Source: UBA1672 sp963977495 (GTDB lineage Bacteria; Pseudomonadota; Alphaproteobacteria; Micavibrionales; Micavibrionaceae). Taken from it: a DNA stretch of 64,000 nucleotides. Both the position numbers and the translations under genes were made by a program. Below, piece by piece: positions 1-9,033 of the stretch (position 1 is its first letter; the number at the start of each line of letters is the position of its first letter). The notes beneath the pieces were generated by a model. It was not told the DNA's origin. It saw only the letters and a list, made by a program, of their open reading frames with translations, and searched no databases. The stretch is taken from contig CAXBOT010000007.1 of assembly GCA_963977495.1 (NCBI GenBank), forward strand, positions 20,324 through 84,323. Reading direction: 5' to 3'.

Positions 1-493
1 CTGGAAAATGAGGGAGCAGGGCATCGAACAAATCATCAAAGCCTAAGGCATGTTCCGCTGACATGATAACGGGCTCGCCAAAGCCAAGGCTATAGGATTC
101 ACCAATGCCGCTTTGTGTTGTTCTTTGGTTTTCACATTTATTGACCACCAGCAAAATGGGTTTTTTCTGTTTGCGCAGGAACGCGGCGAAATGTTCATCG
201 GCGGGGGTTATGCCTTCGCGTCCATCAATAACAAAGACGATAACATCAGAGTGCGCCAGTGCGGCCTCTGTTTGTTGACGCATGCGCCCTTGGATTGACC
301 CATCAAACGCTTCTTCCAGACCTGCGGTGTCAATAATGGCAAAGGACTGGCCGAACAGATTGGCTTCTGCTTCGCGCCAATCGCGCGTGACACCGGGGGT
401 GTCATCAACAATAGCCAGTTTCTTCCCCGCCAATTTATTGAACAGAGTAGATTTTCCGACATTGGGACGACCTATAATCGCTACTTTTAGCAT
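1..493 (-). CDS. der: GTPase Der (EngA), N-terminal part, cut by window edge
   Basis: Ribosome-assembly GTPase with two G domains, acting in 50S maturation. Only the first G domain (about 164 residues) lies in the window; the C-terminus runs off position 1. Visible motifs are the P-loop GRPNVGKS (residues 8-15), TPGVTRD (32-38), DTAG (55-58) and NKCE (118-121; the last residue is usually Asp). The ATG is at 491-493 and is followed directly by the family-typical opening VAIIGRPNVGKS, so the start is secure. It is the last gene of a minus-strand run with the YfgM-like gene and bamB, the same order as in E. coli. Confidence 0.96.
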   Translation of the reverse strand, partial: MLKVAIIGRPNVGKSTLFNKLAGKKLAIVDDTPGVTRDWREAEANLFGQSFAIIDTAGLEEAFDGSIQGRMRQQTEAALAHSDVIVFVIDGREGITPADEHFAAFLRKQKKPILLVVNKCENQRTTQSGIGESYSLGFGEPVIMSAEHALGFDDLFDALLPHFP

Positions 494-584
494 TGCTTGA
501 TCCTGAAATCGCTTATATTCCTAGCCTTGTTGAAACAAGACATCGGGATTTAACATATATTTTTGTGATGATGTACCACAGATT

Positions 585-1925
585 TTATTGATAAGCTATT
601 AAAGTTCCGTTGTTGGAGAGCAGATAGAGCCTATCATTAACAACAAGCGGTGAAATTTGCACATCTTGTTTGGTTCTTGTGTCACGTATAATGTCGCCAT
701 TATGCGGGTTGACCTCAACCAGATGTCCGTGGGAACTGGCAAGGATAAGGCGTCCTGAGGCTAAAATCGGTGCAGTCCATTGAACGGGGTCTTCTTTGTC
801 TTCTTCATCTTCGAAACGCGCAAGCTCTGCGATCCAGAAAATTGAACCATCAAGCAAGCTAAGGCCGATCAACTGGTTTTCAGCAGACAGAACATAGAGC
901 GTGTTTCCGGCAACCCACGGTGTTTGTGATCCGCCAATGTCGCGTTGCCATACGCGCGTTCCGGTGCGCTCATCAATCGCGACAAGCTTTCCGCCAAAAC
1001 TGATGGCAACGATAAGCCCCTGATCAATGATGGGCATTGCCGTAATGTCAGACATGCTTTCCAACCCGCCGCCGAAACGACGCACATTGGATAAATTGTC
1101 CGACCAAGCAACAGAGCCGTTTTCAACGCGCAGCGCGGTGATCTCACCAGAGGAGAACACAGGCACGACAATATCTTTATTGGCAGCAGGGCTGGCAGCG
1201 CCGAGCAAACCTGCGGTTTCACCGATGCCTCTATATTCCCAAAGGCTCGTCCCGTCCTTGGCGTTCAGCGCAACAAGGCGGCTGTCGACGGTTGTCACAT
1301 AAACGTTGCCTGATAGTATCGTTGGCGCCGCTCTGGAGGGGGAGGGCAGGGTTTTGCGCCATAGAATGTCACCATTATTCGGGGAGAGCGCGAGAATTTC
1401 GTCATAGCCGTTGGTTACAAACAGCATGCTATGCGCGAATGCAATCCCGCCAGCAATGACAGGTTCATCTTCGTGTTTGCTTTCAACATTTGTCGTCCAC
1501 ATTTTCTTGCCTTTGGTTGTATTAAAGGCAGAGACTTTGTTTTTGGTGTCAAAAGTGAAAATCAAATCACCTGCCGCAACAGGTTGTGCGTTCAAGGGGA
1601 GCTCTTTTGTGCTGCCTCTGCCGATGCTTGATGACCAAACTTTTTTCAACTCGTTTTGAGACAGTGACAGATTTTGCATAGAGTGGTTCGGATAACCACC
1701 GGCTTGCGGCCATGATTTATTGGCCCATGGTGCGGGCAGAACGAATTGTTCGCCGTCTTGTAGCGGGCTGTCCGCCGTCAGGCTTTTTTGAAGTTGCAGA
1801 ACAGAAATGCGTTCGCCTTCCAGATGTCTTTGGTCTTTGTCTTTACTGAAGATACCTGTGACCTTAGAGCAGCCAGTGAGGGACATTAAACACAATACGA
1901 AAAGTATCGTTTTGTTTTTTAACAT
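585..1925 (-). CDS. bamB: Outer membrane assembly lipoprotein BamB (PQQ-like beta-propeller)
   Basis: Lipoprotein of the BAM complex, which folds beta-barrel proteins into the outer membrane. The 446-residue product starts with a lipoprotein signal, lipobox LTGC with the acylated Cys at residue 19. The rest shows repeated beta-propeller blades with PQQ-like pieces such as ALSPNNGDILWR, ALNAKDGTSLWEYRG and AIDERTGTRVWQ, each ending in the W-docking pattern. It lies between the YfgM-like gene and der on the same strand, the conserved yfgM-bamB-der arrangement. Length is somewhat above the E. coli protein (about 392), as is common in alphaproteobacteria. Confidence 0.95.
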   Translation of the reverse strand: MLKNKTILFVLCLMSLTGCSKVTGIFSKDKDQRHLEGERISVLQLQKSLTADSPLQDGEQFVLPAPWANKSWPQAGGYPNHSMQNLSLSQNELKKVWSSSIGRGSTKELPLNAQPVAAGDLIFTFDTKNKVSAFNTTKGKKMWTTNVESKHEDEPVIAGGIAFAHSMLFVTNGYDEILALSPNNGDILWRKTLPSPSRAAPTILSGNVYVTTVDSRLVALNAKDGTSLWEYRGIGETAGLLGAASPAANKDIVVPVFSSGEITALRVENGSVAWSDNLSNVRRFGGGLESMSDITAMPIIDQGLIVAISFGGKLVAIDERTGTRVWQRDIGGSQTPWVAGNTLYVLSAENQLIGLSLLDGSIFWIAELARFEDEEDKEDPVQWTAPILASGRLILASSHGHLVEVNPHNGDIIRDTRTKQDVQISPLVVNDRLYLLSNNGTLIAYQ

Positions 1926-1963
1926 TCTGTTTTTCCTTGTTTTTATTCGGTTCTTGGTTTGAT

Positions 1964-2614
1964 CTATTTCGACAGTCCATCTTTCGCGGCATAAAGGATA
2001 TCCAGCGATTTTGCCTTCTGTTTTAATGTCTCAGCGACAACAGATTCATTCAAAATAGCGGCTAAACTCTGACGTGCGGCATTATAGTCATGACCCTCAT
2101 GCGCTTCTAAAAGTGCCAAGGCGAAATAAGCGTGAAAGCGCCACGGATTATTTTCATCGCTGCTCAAAGATTGATAGCGCGTGCGTTTATGATCTGTGCT
2201 TAGATCCTGATCAAGATTTGTTACCATGTATCGGGCAATATATTTGGACATCGGGTCAATTTGGTCGTTGCCTTCTACGCTTCTATAGATGTCCAGTGCG
2301 GCGGCGATGTCGCCTTTATCAATGGCAATACCAGCGGCGTGCAATTCGGCCATACCTTTTAGGCTATTCTCAAGCTTTGGAATAACGGCCAATATATCAT
2401 CGGGGGAGGTCTCTTTTTTAGAAAGCGCATCCAGATAGAGGTTGGTCTGTTGGACATCCTGATGATGCTTCCAGCTTTTATAGCCTTCGTTCGCGGCTGT
2501 CCCTAAAATAATAACCGCGAGGCAGCCAATGAAGAAACCGCCATATTTCTGCCAGAGCTTTTCAATGCGCTCTTGCTTCATGGCTTCATCAACTTCGATC
2601 ACCAGATCTGACAT
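1964..2614 (-). CDS. YfgM-like membrane-anchored TPR protein
   Basis: A 216-residue protein with an N-terminal cytosolic stretch of about 25 residues, one transmembrane helix (about residues 26-46), and a C-terminal TPR-like helical domain. This is the layout of YfgM (TPR_21 family), an ancillary factor at the SecYEG translocon that hands substrates to periplasmic chaperones. The opening DEAMKQERIEKLWQKYG is typical. It sits 38 bp upstream of bamB on the same strand. hisS, which often precedes yfgM, is absent; a thioredoxin-like gene lies there instead. Confidence 0.88.
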   Translation of the reverse strand: MSDLVIEVDEAMKQERIEKLWQKYGGFFIGCLAVIILGTAANEGYKSWKHHQDVQQTNLYLDALSKKETSPDDILAVIPKLENSLKGMAELHAAGIAIDKGDIAAALDIYRSVEGNDQIDPMSKYIARYMVTNLDQDLSTDHKRTRYQSLSSDENNPWRFHAYFALALLEAHEGHDYNAARQSLAAILNESVVAETLKQKAKSLDILYAAKDGLSK

Positions 2615-2716
2615 AATCTATATCCCTTTCAAAAAAATATGGGCTCATTGTAATGAAAAATTTCCATGAAACCAGAGCTTTTAATCATTGGTCTTTATCT
2701 TTTCCAATAAAGATGT

Positions 2717-3268
2717 CTATTTCCACTTGATTGAGCACCCCATTGAGGATGTTTGCGGCGCTGAAACGCTTCGTGTTTCTTTGATTTCGATCATGGCATT
2801 GAATAATTCGGGCACTGTGTCCTGATCTGCTGGCTTGTTGGCGGCGCTGTCCAGTCTGCCGCGATACTGCAAAACACGGTTTTTATCAAAGCCAAAGAAA
2901 TCCGGTGTGCAAACGGCGTCATAGGCACGCGCAACGCTTTGGGTTTCATCAATCAGGTAGGGAAACGAAAATCCATGTTTGTCGCTGAAAAGTTTCATAT
3001 TTTCAAATGAGTCGGCGGGGTATTGCTCCGCGTCATTGGCCATGATGGCAACGCATGCAATGCCCTGCTCTTGTAAGGTGCGGCATGTGTCAATCAGGCG
3101 GTCTATAACGGCGATAACATAGGGGCAGTGATTGCAGATAAACATAATAACCGTGCCGTTTTCGCCTGCGCATTGATCCAGCGTGTATGTTTGCCCGTCT
3201 GTGCCTTTGAGTGTGAAGTCGGGGGCGGTAAAGTCGTCTTTTTTGTCGGGCGTGTGCATCAAAGCCAT
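2717..3268 (-). CDS. Thioredoxin-family (AhpC/TSA-like redoxin) protein
   Basis: A 183-residue thioredoxin-fold protein without a signal peptide, so probably cytosolic. The N-terminus APDFTLKGTDGQTYTL is the redoxin opening; the active-site motif is CNHC (Cys45 and Cys48) in FICNHCPYVIAVIDRL, the signature of a widespread uncharacterised thioredoxin-family group. VCTPDFFGFD further on matches the cis-Pro region. A thiol reductase or peroxidase role is likely; the substrate is unknown. The start is 40 bp from a divergent plus-strand gene. The last about 20 residues look less conserved. Confidence 0.85.
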   Translation of the reverse strand: MALMHTPDKKDDFTAPDFTLKGTDGQTYTLDQCAGENGTVIMFICNHCPYVIAVIDRLIDTCRTLQEQGIACVAIMANDAEQYPADSFENMKLFSDKHGFSFPYLIDETQSVARAYDAVCTPDFFGFDKNRVLQYRGRLDSAANKPADQDTVPELFNAMIEIKETRSVSAPQTSSMGCSIKWK

Positions 3269-3308
3269 GTTTCTTCCTTTTTATCCTGTTTTTTGGTATT
3301 ATAAACCT

Positions 3309-3644
3309 ATGACATTTGAAGTAATCCACAATCCGGATTTTGTCCAGCCCGCCGGTTTCTCACAACAGCAGTTCAGAAAACTTGATCAGCTTTATTGCCT
3401 GTGTGCAACGCATAAAACCCTGACCTATCGCACTGTGGAGTGTGACTTTGACGAAGGCGTGGCGAGCTATACCTATTATAAGTCATCCGGCCAAGCGCCT
3501 TTTCTACAGTTTCTGATTAGAAAAGTGGGGCCGCGCACCACAATGTTTGAGGTTTACAAGCTGGGTAAGGGGCGCATCGCAAAAAGCGGCGTGTTCGAGC
3601 GCGCCTATGACAAACTATATGATGAGGTAGAGCGTTTATCGTAG
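3309..3644 (+). CDS. Conserved-looking hypothetical protein, 111 aa
   Basis: The ATG at 3309 opens a 111-residue soluble protein with no signal peptide or membrane segment. The reading frame is open further upstream to 3183, but the upstream part overlaps the divergent thioredoxin-like gene and its promoter, so 3309 is preferred. The sequence mixes aromatic and charged residues (SYTYYKSS, PFLQFLIRKVGPRTTMFEVYKLGKGRIAKSG), compatible with a compact alpha/beta fold. I do not recognise the family. Confidence 0.7.
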   Translation: MTFEVIHNPDFVQPAGFSQQQFRKLDQLYCLCATHKTLTYRTVECDFDEGVASYTYYKSSGQAPFLQFLIRKVGPRTTMFEVYKLGKGRIAKSGVFERAYDKLYDEVERLS

Positions 3645-3744
3645 TCGCGGGAAATGATCTATATTGAATTTGATTACTTTTCGGGATGTTTCTTTTGTAT
3701 TTTCCTGTAATATAGCCGTGATTTTATATTCTTGGGAAAAGTTA

Positions 3745-4857
3745 ATGCATACTATGAAAATGAAAACCCGTGCCTTTGCGACCTTATTGTTTGTCTGCGG
3801 CCTGTCCGCATCGGCGTTTGCCGGTTATGACGAAAATTATATTGGTGAAATGGAAACATATACCGCCGTGTATGAAGACACATTGGTTCATTTGGCGCGT
3901 TCAAATGATCTTGGATTTGTTGAGATACGCGCCGCGAACCCAACGCTGGACCCTTGGATTCCGGGCGAAGGGGCGAAAGTTATTTTGCCGAAACGTCATT
4001 TATTGCCCGAAGCGCCGCGTGAAGGGCTGGTTATCAATCTTCCAGAGATGCGGGTTTACGCCTATATGAACGGCGATGATGCGCCCTATACTTATCCTTT
4101 GGGAATTGGGCGCGAGGGGCTCAATACGCCCGTTGGTAAAACAACAATTGTACGTAAGAAGGAGGGGCCGACATGGCGTCCGACTGCGCGTATGAGAAGA
4201 GAAGACCCTGATTTGCCTGCTGTTGTTCCACCAGGGCCTGAAAACCCGCTTGGTACGCATGCCTTGTATTTTGGCTGGCCGACCTATGCGATGCATGGCA
4301 CAAACCGTCCCTTTGGTATTGGGCGCAGAGTGAGTAGCGGTTGTATCCGAATGTACCCCGAAGACATCGTCGAGTTTTTTGGAGAAATCCCTGTCGGCAC
4401 AAAGGTCAATGTGATTAACCAGCCCATTAAAGTGTCATGGATTGGGGATGAACTGTATCTGGAGGCGCATCCTGATATGGAGCAGGCCATCAAGATGGAA
4501 GAAATGGGCATGGTCGAGCAGCAGAAATTCACCGATGATGATATGGCCTTGATCATTGATAAGGCGGGACGTTACGCGGATCGTTTGAATTGGCCACGTG
4601 TGCGCGCCGCCTTACGTGAGCGTAAGGGGTATCCTGTTCGTATCGCGCGTTATTTCGATGATGCTGAACAACAGGGCGCGGCGGTGTCAGATCAGGATGA
4701 TGATGATGAGGATTCTGAAGCAGCAGTAAAGAGCGCCGTTGAGCAAGGTGATAAAAAGGACGTGGATGCGGTTATTGTCCCGAAAGAAAAGCCTAACCTT
4801 ACTGCAATTTCAGTTCAGCCCAATGTCGTTGTTGTGGACGCACATATCAATGATTGA
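3745..4857 (+). CDS. L,D-transpeptidase (YkuD domain), secreted
   Basis: Periplasmic enzyme that cross-links peptidoglycan stem peptides or attaches proteins to them. Numbered from the ATG at 3745 (370 aa; ATG 3754 is also possible), there is a signal peptide ending near SASAFA, a LysM-like segment around residues 35-75 (YEDTLVHLARSNDLGFVEIRAANP), then the YkuD domain with His184 (HGTN) and the catalytic Cys200 in SSGCIRM. This matches the ErfK/YbiS family. The C-terminal 60 residues are an acidic, low-complexity tail (DQDDDDEDSEAA). The upstream frame to 3664 would bury the signal peptide, so it is rejected. Confidence 0.92.
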   Translation: MHTMKMKTRAFATLLFVCGLSASAFAGYDENYIGEMETYTAVYEDTLVHLARSNDLGFVEIRAANPTLDPWIPGEGAKVILPKRHLLPEAPREGLVINLPEMRVYAYMNGDDAPYTYPLGIGREGLNTPVGKTTIVRKKEGPTWRPTARMRREDPDLPAVVPPGPENPLGTHALYFGWPTYAMHGTNRPFGIGRRVSSGCIRMYPEDIVEFFGEIPVGTKVNVINQPIKVSWIGDELYLEAHPDMEQAIKMEEMGMVEQQKFTDDDMALIIDKAGRYADRLNWPRVRAALRERKGYPVRIARYFDDAEQQGAAVSDQDDDDEDSEAAVKSAVEQGDKKDVDAVIVPKEKPNLTAISVQPNVVVVDAHIND

Positions 4858-4927
4858 TGTTCACGTATAATCCCGTCAAATAACGGCAGAATTTATTGTC
4901 ACGTTGTCTTTATGTTTTTCGTTCGAA

Positions 4928-5242
4928 TTACATAACTTTGACGAGCATGACCAATGCATGAATGAGTGGGACAAAGATCGGGGCGAGCAGGAAGATCGTG
5001 CGCCAAGATTTTCTTACGAAAAAGATCGCGAAGCTGAACAATGCACAAACCAGCCACGTTACGGATGGGCCAAAGATCAGCGCACTTTCCAGATTTCCAC
5101 CAGCTTCGGCGATGGCTTGGCTGTTTACCCAGTCGAATTTTAACGACAGGACATAAATTACGGGGCCGATGTTAAAGCCGAGGGCATTACAAACAAAAAA
5201 TAGAAAGAGTTTTTTATACGTTTTCATGGTGACCTTTTTCAA
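4928..5242 (-). CDS. Small hydrophobic membrane protein, unknown function
   Basis: A 104-residue protein with about three hydrophobic helices (LFLFFVCNALGFNIGPVIYVL, an internal one near WLVCALFSFAIFFV, and a C-terminal one near LLAPIFVPLIHALVMLV). The start could be 5242 or the ATG at 5227 (MKTYKKLF), which begins just before the first helix and may be better. No family recognised. It is flanked by a terminator (5261-5289) that isolates it from the upstream lipoprotein gene. Confidence 0.6.
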   Translation of the reverse strand: MKKVTMKTYKKLFLFFVCNALGFNIGPVIYVLSLKFDWVNSQAIAEAGGNLESALIFGPSVTWLVCALFSFAIFFVRKSWRTIFLLAPIFVPLIHALVMLVKVM

Positions 5243-5260
5243 TGGCGACTACTGTAAAAT

Positions 5261-5289
5261 AAAAAGACTGCCACAAGGACAGTCTTTTT
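5261..5289 (-). terminator. Rho-independent terminator after the small lipoprotein gene
   Basis: A perfect 10-bp inverted repeat (AAAAAGACTG at 5261-5270, CAGTCTTTTT at 5280-5289) with a 9-nt loop. Read on the minus strand the stem runs into TTTTTATTTTA, so it ends the lipoprotein gene that stops at 5317. Confidence 0.85.
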
Positions 5290-5316
5290 GAAATAACAAT
5301 CTCTAGAAGAGATGTT

Positions 5317-5541
5317 TTATTTTGTTTGTGCTCTGTGGAAAACTTTTTCCGCAGGTGCAACACGTGTCGGTGTCGCTACAACAGCAGGAGAAGTTTTTAC
5401 ACCTTGCTCATGTGTTGCTGTGCGTTCCATTGCGTATGGTGGGCTTGTATCTACGTCGCCCATGTTTGTTGAATCACAAGCGGATAAAGCAAGTGTCGCG
5501 CCAACTAGGCAAAATGTTGCAACTGATTTTTTCATTTTCAT
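5317..5541 (-). CDS. Small lipoprotein, 74 aa
   Basis: A 74-residue protein with a clear lipoprotein signal: basic MKMKK start, hydrophobic core, lipobox LSAC with the acylated Cys near residue 22. The mature part of about 50 residues is Thr/Pro/Val-rich and probably disordered. Single-gene transcript: about 190 bp of upstream spacer and its own terminator at 5261-5289. No family recognised; short lipoproteins of this sort are often envelope-associated. Confidence 0.75.
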   Translation of the reverse strand: MKMKKSVATFCLVGATLALSACDSTNMGDVDTSPPYAMERTATHEQGVKTSPAVVATPTRVAPAEKVFHRAQTK

Positions 5542-5730
5542 TCCTCGTTATAGTATCGTTTAAGTTAATCTTTTGATATTTTGCCAAAATGACAAACTCA
5601 TAAATTCACAAGTACGACTCTTGATGCAAAGTGGGTTGCTTTTCAAGTTATTTTTGATTTTTTTGCAACAGTTTTCAGTATAGATGCAAATATGTAACAC
5701 TTTTGGGTCTTTTACTTTCGTTGTCAGCCA

Positions 5731-7005
5731 TTAATTGTTTTCGTTCAAAGCGGCATGTTCGAAATATGCATCAACACCCGAGCGAATCGCTCTGGCCATT
5801 TGTTTTTGGTGACTTTTCTGTCTAAGCAAGTTTGCTTCTTGTCTGTTGGACATAAAACCCGTTTCAATCAGAACAGACGGGATGTCTGGTGCTTTCAGAA
5901 CGGCGAAGCCTGCATATCTGTGAGGGTTTTCAAGGATACGGATGCCGTTGGCTTGTAATTTTTTAACCAATGTATTGGCAAAGAATTTCGATTGGTTCAT
6001 GGTTTCGTTCATCAAGAAGTCCCCCAGAATGAAAGCCACCTGTTCGTCTTCAACACTCAGCCCCACGCCGCCGATCAAATCGGCCTGATTTTCTTTTTTG
6101 GCAAGCGCGGCGGTTTGTGCATCGGATGATTTTTTGGAGATGGTGTAAATAGATGTGCCGCGCACGCTACTTTTCTTAATAGAGTCCGCATGCAAGGATA
6201 TGAAAAGGTCGCCATTATGGTCGCGCGCGAATTTCACACGATTTTTGAGCTTGATAAAAACATCTGTGTTGCGCGTGAGAAGAACGCGGTAGCGTCCGGT
6301 AGAGAGCAATTCCTTTTGCAGTTCTTTTGCGATGCTTAAAACAACGTATTTCTCATAAGCTTTGTTGTGCCCGATGGCGCCGGGGTCTTGGCCGCCATGG
6401 CCGGGATCAATGATAATCAGGGGCTTTTTCACGGTTGCGTTTGACGGCGGGCGATATTGTGGGCGCGCCGCATTTGCCGGTGGTAGAGGCACGCCGTTTT
6501 CAATAGAAGCCTGAGTTGGTGGTATATCGTCATGCGTATAATCTTCGGTTTTTAATGTGCCGTGGATGGTTGCTTTGGTTGCTTCGAATGTGACGGCGTT
6601 CACAGGTTTGTAATCAATGACAAGGCGATTGGGGCGGTCTTGATTACGCGGCAAGAAAAAGGCGGTTTGAATGGCTACGGGCTGTGCAAGATCAAAGACA
6701 ATGCGTGATACGCCCTGCATTAACTTTCCTTGGCGCACATCATTTATAAAGACCCCTTTGGGATGCTCTGTTTTCCCCGCTTTCCATGTGAAGGAAGGCA
6801 AATCAATAACGAGACGGTAGGGGGAGCTTAACGCAAAGACTCTGAAATCGGCGACATTGTCCATGTCGATGACAAGGCGCACTTTATCGGGATGTTTCCC
6901 AAAACGAACAGAATCCACTTCGAGCGCTTGGGCTTGCATACTCCAGCATGCAAGGCATAGAAACAGGCAGAACCATAGGGCTTTTCGTGTGTGTATGAGT
7001 GACAA
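5731..7005 (-). CDS. amiC: N-acetylmuramoyl-L-alanine amidase, AMIN + Amidase_3 (AmiC type)
   Basis: Periplasmic hydrolase that cleaves the amide bond between MurNAc and the stem peptide during cell separation. The 424-residue protein has a signal peptide (about residues 1-27, ending QAQA), an AMIN targeting domain (about 28-135), a Pro-rich linker, and a zinc-dependent Amidase_3 domain from about 195. Zinc and catalytic residues are visible in DPGHGGQDPGA, YEKYVVLSIA, SLHADS and LIETGFMSNRQEA. Length and order fit AmiC. Downstream there is a 190-bp spacer before the lipoprotein gene. Confidence 0.94.
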   Translation of the reverse strand: MSLIHTRKALWFCLFLCLACWSMQAQALEVDSVRFGKHPDKVRLVIDMDNVADFRVFALSSPYRLVIDLPSFTWKAGKTEHPKGVFINDVRQGKLMQGVSRIVFDLAQPVAIQTAFFLPRNQDRPNRLVIDYKPVNAVTFEATKATIHGTLKTEDYTHDDIPPTQASIENGVPLPPANAARPQYRPPSNATVKKPLIIIDPGHGGQDPGAIGHNKAYEKYVVLSIAKELQKELLSTGRYRVLLTRNTDVFIKLKNRVKFARDHNGDLFISLHADSIKKSSVRGTSIYTISKKSSDAQTAALAKKENQADLIGGVGLSVEDEQVAFILGDFLMNETMNQSKFFANTLVKKLQANGIRILENPHRYAGFAVLKAPDIPSVLIETGFMSNRQEANLLRQKSHQKQMARAIRSGVDAYFEHAALNENN

Positions 7006-7134
7006 GGTGCAATACTCAGAAGGTTAGCGTCATTTTTTATACCTTATACCAAAAATGTGAGAAAACAAGAAAGTCATGAAAATGGGTGCGCTGCGAAGGC
7101 GCTTTTCGATGTGTCTTGTTTGGTTTATTTGGGG

Positions 7135-7983
7135 TTAGCGGATGGGTGAGAAGTCGAGCAAACAAATATAGCCATCTTGAACGGCGACGGTGATTTCGCG
7201 AGGCAGGGATCGGATCAGCGTGCCTGCGCGGTGGTCATGTTTTTCTGTCCAGCCGTTAAATTGAAAAACGGCCAGATTTTGGCTTTCGCCGTATCTGTCG
7301 GTCACTCTGGCAAAAACCCCAAAGCGCCCAAAGGCACGGTTTTTTTGAATACAGACCGCAACACTGTCATGCCAGTTTAATGTTCTGAAAACGGCGTCAG
7401 GTTCATCGTAATAGGATGCTTTGTCGTGATCTTGGGCGGTGGCATTTGTCCAGTATTCCTTGATGTTGTTGATAACATCGGACACAACAGCAGGCGTGTG
7501 CAGCGATATACGCGCGGCCAAGGTTTCAATATCGGTTGTCTCATCAAGGGGGATGGCTTTTTGGAACAGGATATCCCCTGCGTCATAATCTTGCGTGAGT
7601 TTATGAATGCTAAATCCTGCGGCGTCGCGCTCCTCAGTAAGGATATAGGGCTGGGGCATTATGCCGCGCGCTCTCGGCAACAAAGTCGGGTGGATATTGA
7701 CGCCATAGGCTTTGCCCTCATCAATCGGGGGGATTTTATAGGGGTAGCCCGAGGACAGGAATAGCTGGCAGCCATTATCAAGTAACGCCGCCACGTCGTC
7801 CTCGGTTATTTTGCCTTGTTTTATCGGGATATTATTTTGCGTACAAAAGGCGTTGATATCCTTGTTATGCGAATAATAATTGTCACATTTGAACGTATAA
7901 ACCTGCAGCGCCTCATGCCCATCGGTGATGAGCTGTTGCAGAACATTGAATGTGTGATCGTAACCAAAAAAGCAGAATTTCAT
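7135..7983 (-). CDS. Formyltransferase-family protein (methionyl-tRNA formyltransferase-like)
   Basis: A 282-residue enzyme of the folate-dependent formyltransferase fold. The catalytic Asn-x-His is present as NIHPTLLPRARG (Asn96, His98), followed by the Asp region QDYDAGDILF (131-140). The C-terminal 80 residues resemble the OB-like domain of Fmt. True Fmt normally sits next to def, and none is here, so this may act on another amine such as a nucleotide-sugar, in the manner of ArnA or VioF-type enzymes. Monocistronic in this window, with a weak hairpin downstream near 7090. Confidence 0.8.
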   Translation of the reverse strand: MKFCFFGYDHTFNVLQQLITDGHEALQVYTFKCDNYYSHNKDINAFCTQNNIPIKQGKITEDDVAALLDNGCQLFLSSGYPYKIPPIDEGKAYGVNIHPTLLPRARGIMPQPYILTEERDAAGFSIHKLTQDYDAGDILFQKAIPLDETTDIETLAARISLHTPAVVSDVINNIKEYWTNATAQDHDKASYYDEPDAVFRTLNWHDSVAVCIQKNRAFGRFGVFARVTDRYGESQNLAVFQFNGWTEKHDHRAGTLIRSLPREITVAVQDGYICLLDFSPIR

Positions 7984-8041
7984 AGGGCGTAGTCTGGCAG
8001 TAAATCAGGGGAGGGATCAAGCGTAAAATGATGCTGGAATG

Positions 8042-8437
8042 TTAATCGTCGAACGCATCAAGCAAGCTATCGAATAATGTACCGGCAGTTTCAATTGTCT
8101 TTAAATTGGCCTTATAGGAAATCTCTGCCAGCTTGGCATTGACGATTTCTTCGGCTAAGTCGGTATTCGGAACGCCAATAATGCCATTTGCATCAGCAAA
8201 AGGTGAATTTGGATCATAGGCAGGCACAAAGGCAGGGGATCGGGGGAGCAGGTCTGTTCTTACACCGCCAGTGGTTCCTAATGATGAGGATTGCGCGCTC
8301 ACAGGGGTGTAGGGCGCATTGTTTGTATCGGTTAAAGAGCCAACCGTATTTATATTTGCAATATTGGAGGCACTCGCATTCAACCGCAAGGATGCAGAAT
8401 TTAAACCCGTTAATGCTATTCCAATGGCATTTATCAT
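8042..8437 (-). CDS. Orphan flagellar basal-body rod-like protein (FlgC type)
   Basis: A 131-residue protein whose two ends match axial rod proteins. The N-terminus LNASASNIANINTVG corresponds to the rod-family SSNIANANT-G motif, and the C-terminus LAEEIVNAKLAEISYKANLK with ETAGTLFDSLLDAF matches the terminal helix of FlgC. No other flagellar gene lies nearby, so it is either an isolated rod paralogue or a relic. It has no signal peptide, as expected for substrates of the flagellar export apparatus. It is divergent from the secreted protein at 8512. Confidence 0.7.
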   Translation of the reverse strand: MINAIGIALTGLNSASLRLNASASNIANINTVGSLTDTNNAPYTPVSAQSSSLGTTGGVRTDLLPRSPAFVPAYDPNSPFADANGIIGVPNTDLAEEIVNAKLAEISYKANLKTIETAGTLFDSLLDAFDD

Positions 8438-8511
8438 TATTTTAATATACCATATTGTAGGTTAAAATGTTATTTATAATAATGAGTTGGAATTAATAAG
8501 GAATAATAGTA

Positions 8512-8985
8512 ATGCGTTTTTTGGGTTTTCTTCTTTTGTTCGCGGTCGCCTTCACCGGATTTACACAGCAATCACACGCCGATAAGGCCACATACTGGGA
8601 TGCTTTTTACCATGATGGGTATAAGCATAACTTTGATCCGTATGTTGGACAACAGAAGCTCAAGCAGCGCTCGGTTCATGATAATGATACATGGACACCG
8701 CAGGATTGGATCGATAATCCAGGCGATGAGAAGGTTGTTCTACGTGATTTTTATACGATGAATGTTCTTGTGAAGCAGTATATGGATGATGGTATTCCTG
8801 TTCTGCGCGTTGGAGAGAAGTTTGTACAGCTCTCTGATTTCGATCAAATTCGCGTTCTGAAGTTTGTTGATTATGTCTTTGGCATTACAACAGCCGAGGA
8901 AAACGGTATGTTTTATGTTTATTATGATGCCAATGACGATGAGCCGCTTGGTCTTTTTAATAAATACGGGTTTCAAAACTACTAA
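8512..8985 (+). CDS. Secreted hypothetical protein, 157 aa
   Basis: A 157-residue protein with a clear signal peptide (LGFLLLFAVAFTGFTQQSHA, cleavage near residue 23). The mature part is rich in Asp, Tyr and Phe and has no Cys or membrane segment, so it should be a soluble periplasmic or secreted protein. It starts 75 bp from the divergent flagellar-rod-like gene and ends 48 bp before the methyltransferase gene, with which it may be co-transcribed. Family not recognised. Confidence 0.75.
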   Translation: MRFLGFLLLFAVAFTGFTQQSHADKATYWDAFYHDGYKHNFDPYVGQQKLKQRSVHDNDTWTPQDWIDNPGDEKVVLRDFYTMNVLVKQYMDDGIPVLRVGEKFVQLSDFDQIRVLKFVDYVFGITTAEENGMFYVYYDANDDEPLGLFNKYGFQNY

Positions 8986-9033
8986 TCTTTTGATTATAAT
9001 ACGGAATAATGGAAATCAAGTGGTGTAATAGCT

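Noticed and set aside
869..1222. Frame of 117 codons inside bamB
   Set aside because: Overlaps the propeller of bamB in another frame with no start signal or known domain; a shadow frame.
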